From Chryseobacterium hagamense (GTDB lineage: Bacteria; Bacteroidota; Bacteroidia; Flavobacteriales; Weeksellaceae), in contig NZ_BJYJ01000001.1 of assembly GCF_007991455.1 (NCBI RefSeq), positions 496,001-560,000 of the forward strand: a DNA stretch of 64,000 nt, given 5' to 3'. The translations under genes were made by a program, and so were the position numbers. Of the stretch, positions 60,123 to 64,000 are shown piece after piece. The notes beneath the pieces are model-generated. The model was not told the origin of the DNA. It was given only the letters and a program-made list of their open reading frames with translations, and made no database searches. Within the stretch, counting starts at the first letter, position 1. The number at the start of each line of letters is the position of its first letter.

Positions 60123-61391
60123 TTACAATCCGAGACCTTTTCTTTCGTCTCCGTTCATCAGTATTCCAACAGGGTTGTCGATTGCTTCTTTTACTGCTAC
60201 CAGGAATCCTACGGACTCTTTTCCGTCGATAATTCTGTGGTCATAGGACATCGCTACATACATCATCGGGCGGATAACCACCTGTCCGTCTACCGCAACC
60301 GGTCTCTGGATGATATTGTGCATTCCCAGGATCGCAGATTGTGGCGGATTGATGATCGGGGTAGACAACATTGAACCGAAAGTACCGCCATTGGTGATGG
60401 TGAAGGTACCACCCGTCATTTCATCAACGGTAATTTTTCCGTCTCTTACTTTGATCGCCAGGTCTTTGATGTTGGCTTCAACGCTTGCAAAAGACATGTT
60501 CTCAGCATTTCTCAATACCGGAACCATCAATCCTTTAGGTCCTGAAACCGCAATTGAAATATCGCAGAAATCATAGTTCACTTTGAAGTCCCCGTCGATG
60601 GAGGCATTTACATCCGGATACATCTGCAATGCTCTGGTTACGGCTTTCGTAAAGAAAGACATGAAACCAAGGCCTACCCCATGTCTCTGGGCGAATTCTT
60701 CTTTATATTGCTTTCTTAATCTGAAGATCTCGGACATATCCACCTCATTGAAAGTGGTCAGCATTGCGGTTTCGTTTTTCACGGAAACCAGTCTCTGCGC
60801 GATTTTTCTTCTAAGAACTGAAAGTTTTGTGGTGGTCGTGGAACGGGAACCTGTAGCCGTTACCGCATTTCCTCCCATTGCAGGAACAGCGGCCAGTTCA
60901 GCGTCAGATTTCGTTACTCTTCCGTCTCTCCCGCTTCCGGAAACCTGCGAAGCATCCATGCCTTTTTCATCAAGGATCTTCTTAGCTGCCGGAGACGGCG
61001 CTCCTGTAGCATAGGTTTGCGTGGCAGCGGCTGCCGGAGCAGTTTGTGCAGCAGGTTTAGGAGCTTCCTGTGGCGCAGGCTGGGCTGCTTTCGGAGCCTC
61101 TTCCTGTTTTGGCGCTTCCGCGGCAGGAGCTTCACCTCCGGCAGGTTTTGCAGCATCCATATCGATCAGGCAAACCACTTGTCCTACCTGTACCACATCT
61201 CCCTCTTCAGCTTTTAAAGTGATGATCCCACTTTGTTCAGCAGGCAATTCAAGAGTGGCTTTGTCTGAATCCACTTCAGCAATGGGCTGGTCTTTTTCCA
61301 CATAATCCCCATCTTTTACAAGCCAGGTTGCAATTTCAACTTCTGTAATGGATTCGCCCGGTGAAGGAACTTTCATTTCTAAAACTGACAT
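60123..61391 (-). CDS. odhB: 2-oxoglutarate dehydrogenase E2, OdhB/SucB
   Basis: A 422-residue dihydrolipoyllysine succinyltransferase. One lipoyl domain (1-80, lipoyl Lys in [13 protein letters not shown]), a linker of Ala/Pro/Lys/Glu (about 85-130), a peripheral-subunit-binding domain (about 135-172, [20 protein letters not shown]) and the catalytic domain with [17 protein letters not shown]. The DKATLELPA pattern is that of the 2-oxoglutarate complex, unlike the E2 at 52360. It follows odhA after 39 bp. Confidence 0.95.
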   Translation of the reverse strand: MSVLEMKVPSPGESITEVEIATWLVKDGDYVEKDQPIAEVDSDKATLELPAEQSGIITLKAEEGDVVQVGQVVCLIDMDAAKPAGGEAPAAEAPKQEEAPKAAQPAPQEAPKPAAQTAPAAAATQTYATGAPSPAAKKILDEKGMDASQVSGSGRDGRVTKSDAELAAVPAMGGNAVTATGSRSTTTTKLSVLRRKIAQRLVSVKNETAMLTTFNEVDMSEIFRLRKQYKEEFAQRHGVGLGFMSFFTKAVTRALQMYPDVNASIDGDFKVNYDFCDISIAVSGPKGLMVPVLRNAENMSFASVEANIKDLAIKVRDGKITVDEMTGGTFTITNGGTFGSMLSTPIINPPQSAILGMHNIIQRPVAVDGQVVIRPMMYVAMSYDHRIIDGKESVGFLVAVKEAIDNPVGILMNGDERKGLGL

Positions 61392-61430
61392 ATCGTATTT
61401 TTTATTTTTTTATTGATTATTATTTTTTAA

Positions 61431-64000
61431 TTAAGCGGTTACGGGTCTTTTTGCCGGCGTGTCGTTTCTGTCGAACACTCTGTTGATTACGTTATTCTGG
61501 TTTTTCTCAAACATCTTGTGGCTTCCCGGAGCCGGAGCACCGCTTGGTACCGGCGCGATCACCTGGATTCCCGTATCCCTGAAGTTTCTCAGGATGTAAG
61601 ACCAGGCCCCCATGTTTTCAGGTTCTTCCTGAGCCCATACGATTTCTTTGCGGTTGGAGTATTTTTCAAAGATGGCTTCAATGGCGTCTGTCTGAAGAGG
61701 ATACAGTTGCTCGAATCTTACCAGGGCGATATTTTCGGCATTCAGTTCTTCTTTTTTAGCCAGCAATTCGAAATAAAGCTTCCCTGAGCAAAGCACCAGT
61801 TTTTCAATTTTTGAAGGATCGGCATTCGGATCGTCAAGGATCGGCCTGAAACTTCCGGTTGCAAAATCTTCAAGCGGAGAAACCACTTTCGGATGTCTTA
61901 ACAGCGATTTCGGACTCATCACGATCAACGGTTTTCTGAATGCCCATTTCAGCTGCCTTCTCAACAGGTGGAAATAGTTGGCCGGAGAAGTGATATTGGC
62001 AACCACCATATTTTCGTTCGCACAAAGCGTCAGGAATCTCTCAAGCCTTGCTGAAGAATGTTCTGCCCCCTGTCCTTCCGAACCGTGAGGCAACAGCATT
62101 ACCAGACCGTCCTGGATCTTCCATTTTTCTTCTGCCGCCGCCAGATACTGGTCAACAATAATCTGGGCGCCGTTTACGAAATCCCCGAACTGCGCTTCCC
62201 AGATGGTCAAGGTGTTCGGCGAAGCCATGGCATATCCGTAATCGAAACCTAAAACCCCGTATTCGGAAAGATGGGAGTTATAGACATCGAATCTGCTTTC
62301 GGAGATCTGTCTCAACGGGATATATTCTTCTTCGGTATCTTCGGTTTTTACAACAGCATGTCGGTGGGAGAACGTTCCTCTTTCCACGTCTTCACCGGAA
62401 ATTCTTACGTTGTGCCCTTCTACCAGCAAGGTTGCATACGCCAGCCATTCTCCAAGAGCCCAGTCTAAAGAATTGCCTTCGATGGCTTTGATTCTGTTTT
62501 CAAAAAGTCTCGTGATTTTATTCAGGAATTTTTTATCTGCCGGAAGCGTAGACATTTTAAGCGCCAGCGCCTTCAGTTTTTCAAGATCGAATTTCGTGTC
62601 CACCGCATCCTGAACCGCTCCTCTTCTGGCAATCGGGTAATTGGTCCAGTCATCGGCCATGAAAACATCCATTACGTTTTTCTCGATTTCTTTGGATGCA
62701 TCGAAATCTTTATCCAGAAGTGCCTTGAATTCGGTTTCCATTTTAGCGATCACATCATTGGAAGTCACGTTATCTTTCAACAACTGATCTTTATAGATTT
62801 CTCTTGGGTTCGGGTGCTTGGAAATGGTCTTATACAGATTAGGCTGTGTGAATCTCGGTTCATCCCCTTCGTTGTGACCGTATTTTCTGTAACCCAGTAA
62901 ATCAATGTACACATCTTTACCGAATTTCGCCCTGAAATCGGCGGCGAAATGAATCGCGTGAACCACTGCTTCCGCATCATCCGCATTCACATGCATTACG
63001 GGAGATTCCGTAACTTTTGCAACGTCGGTACAGTAAGTAGAAGATCTGGCGTCCATGTAATTGGTGGTAAAGGATACCTGGTTGTTCACCACAATATGAA
63101 CGGTTCCTCCTGTTCTGTATCCTTCCAGCGTCATCATCTGGGCCACTTCATAAGCAATACCCTGACCTGCCAAGGCACCATCACCATGAATGATGATCGG
63201 TAAAACCTTAGAATAGTCTTTGTACTTATCGTCCACTTTCGCACGGCAGATGCCTTCCACAAGCGCAGCTACCGTCTCAAGATGGGACGGGTTAGGCGTT
63301 AAATTAATCGAAACTTCCTCTCCGGAAGCCGTTTTGATCTTTTTGGATGAACCCAGGTGATATTTAACATCTCCTGAAAATACGTCTTCTTCAAATTCTT
63401 TCCCTTCAAATTCCGAAAAGATCTGCTTGTAGGATTTCCCGAAAATATTGGTCAGCACGTTCAGTCTTCCTCTGTGGGCCATTCCTAAAACCACTTCATC
63501 CACCCCTAACTGGGAAGATCTGGTGATCAGCTGATCCAAAGCCGGAATAAGGGTTTCCCCACCTTCCAGAGAGAATCTTTTCTGTCCTACAAACTTGGTA
63601 TGAAGATAATTTTCAAACGCTACCGCCTGATTTAATTTTAGTAAAATTTCAGTTTTTTCATTCGCTGAAAGGCTCGGATGGTTTTCATTCACCTGAAGCC
63701 ACTGCTTGATGTAATCCTTTTCCTCAACGTTGTTGATGTGCATGTATTCTACGCCGATGGAATCGCAGTAAATGTTTTCCAGGTGGGTAATCAGTTCCTG
63801 TAGGGTAGCAGGCCCTTTCATTCCCGTTTCAACCGCACAGTTGAATTTGGTATTTAAATCCGATCTATCCAGACCGAAATTTTCGATGTCCAGCGTCGGG
63901 GTATAATGCCTTCTTTCTCTGACAGGATTGGTTTTTGTAAACAAATGGCCTCTGGTCCTGTACGCCTCAATCAGGTTGACTACCTTAAATTCCTTTTTGA
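61431..64000 (-). CDS. odhA: 2-oxoglutarate dehydrogenase E1, OdhA/SucA (5' end outside window)
   Basis: The thiamine-diphosphate E1 component that decarboxylates 2-oxoglutarate in the TCA cycle. About 856 residues are visible, running off the right edge; the frame stays open to base 64000 (KVVNLIEAYRTRGHLFTKTNP), so the TTG 63942-63944 is not its start. Motifs: LDQLITRSSQLGVDEVVLGMAHRGRLNVL, IIHGDGALAGQGIAYEV, GYRKYGHNEGDEPRFTQP and SEGQGAEHSSARLERFL. Only the extreme N-terminus is missing. Confidence 0.97.
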   Translation of the reverse strand, partial: KKEFKVVNLIEAYRTRGHLFTKTNPVRERRHYTPTLDIENFGLDRSDLNTKFNCAVETGMKGPATLQELITHLENIYCDSIGVEYMHINNVEEKDYIKQWLQVNENHPSLSANEKTEILLKLNQAVAFENYLHTKFVGQKRFSLEGGETLIPALDQLITRSSQLGVDEVVLGMAHRGRLNVLTNIFGKSYKQIFSEFEGKEFEEDVFSGDVKYHLGSSKKIKTASGEEVSINLTPNPSHLETVAALVEGICRAKVDDKYKDYSKVLPIIIHGDGALAGQGIAYEVAQMMTLEGYRTGGTVHIVVNNQVSFTTNYMDARSSTYCTDVAKVTESPVMHVNADDAEAVVHAIHFAADFRAKFGKDVYIDLLGYRKYGHNEGDEPRFTQPNLYKTISKHPNPREIYKDQLLKDNVTSNDVIAKMETEFKALLDKDFDASKEIEKNVMDVFMADDWTNYPIARRGAVQDAVDTKFDLEKLKALALKMSTLPADKKFLNKITRLFENRIKAIEGNSLDWALGEWLAYATLLVEGHNVRISGEDVERGTFSHRHAVVKTEDTEEEYIPLRQISESRFDVYNSHLSEYGVLGFDYGYAMASPNTLTIWEAQFGDFVNGAQIIVDQYLAAAEEKWKIQDGLVMLLPHGSEGQGAEHSSARLERFLTLCANENMVVANITSPANYFHLLRRQLKWAFRKPLIVMSPKSLLRHPKVVSPLEDFATGSFRPILDDPNADPSKIEKLVLCSGKLYFELLAKKEELNAENIALVRFEQLYPLQTDAIEAIFEKYSNRKEIVWAQEEPENMGAWSYILRNFRDTGIQVIAPVPSGAPAPGSHKMFEKNQNNVINRVFDRNDTPAKRPVTA

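Noticed and set aside
63942..63944. TTG as start of odhA
   Set aside because: The frame stays open to the window end with typical OdhA sequence (EAYRTRGHL) before it.
1..64000. tRNA, rRNA, 4.5S RNA or riboswitches
   Set aside because: I looked for them by eye in the spacers and saw none; a covariance-model search would be needed to exclude them.

Overview
The window looks like chromosome of a flavobacterium of the Chryseobacterium type (Weeksellaceae, Bacteroidota). The signs are Bacteroidota-type promoters (-7 box TAnnTTTG) in front of many genes, type IX secretion (T9SS) C-terminal sorting domains, flavobacterial versions of core genes (ATP synthase operon without beta and epsilon, a UbiA-family gene beside a mevalonate-kinase-like gene, a small methylmalonyl-CoA mutase subunit), many small 'MKKLLLAG...' outer-membrane barrels, and moderate-to-low GC. 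No rRNA, tRNA, CRISPR array, intact insertion sequence or prophage was seen.

Layout. 1-4745: uvrA (3' end cut by the window edge) and an isolated pair of type VI secretion baseplate genes (tssF, tssE). 4746-10632: repeat-rich spacers, an APC amino-acid permease, a DUF4920 protein, an M14 carboxypeptidase, and an XRE regulator preceded by a phased array of TACAAATGTA-type sites. 10958-14062: proline dehydrogenase, UbiA prenyltransferase and a GHMP (mevalonate) kinase. 14484-20658: a T9SS-secreted metzincin protease, an MFS transporter, a thiolase and a small membrane protein. 20807-23275: an ECF sigma factor, membrane anti-sigma-like protein and coiled-coil/barrel outer-membrane protein in one operon. 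23390-28236: nucleoside permease, bifunctional-nuclease-family protein, etfA, etfB and an SDR. 28316-32401: two T9SS-sorted proteins, an M20 dipeptidase and a small lipoprotein. 32535-36402: a methyltransferase, a broken GxxExxY gene inside a 30-bp inverted repeat, methylmalonyl-CoA mutase small subunit, divIC and uridine kinase. 36403-37439: a 1-kb spacer made of repeats. 37440-44662: clpS, a CNNM/CorC-type membrane protein and the ATP synthase operon atpB-E-F-H-A-G. 44860-50233: ffh, a TM2 protein and five small beta-barrel genes in a row. 50374-64000: phoH, SAM hydrolase-type gene, an E2 acyltransferase, an unknown gene, rpsF-rpsR-rplI, a thioredoxin-like protein, a lipid A-type acyltransferase with a GT2 glycosyltransferase and an exonuclease, apaG, and odhB-odhA (5' end of odhA cut by the window edge).

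Most of the window is housekeeping. The least explained parts are: (1) a 491-bp element at 33677-34167 with near-perfect 30-bp inverted ends, flanking TTTA copies and a GxxExxY pseudogene, which touches the stop codon of one neighbour and holds the start codon of the other; (2) four TACAAATGTA-type sites at 22-23 bp phasing in front of the XRE gene; (3) a MITE-like family with TTAACGTGAATTCGA ends in at least five spacers; (4) the T6SS baseplate pair without the rest of a T6SS; and (5) a strong stem-loop between atpE and atpF. I found no clear multi-gene defence system or other wholly new system.
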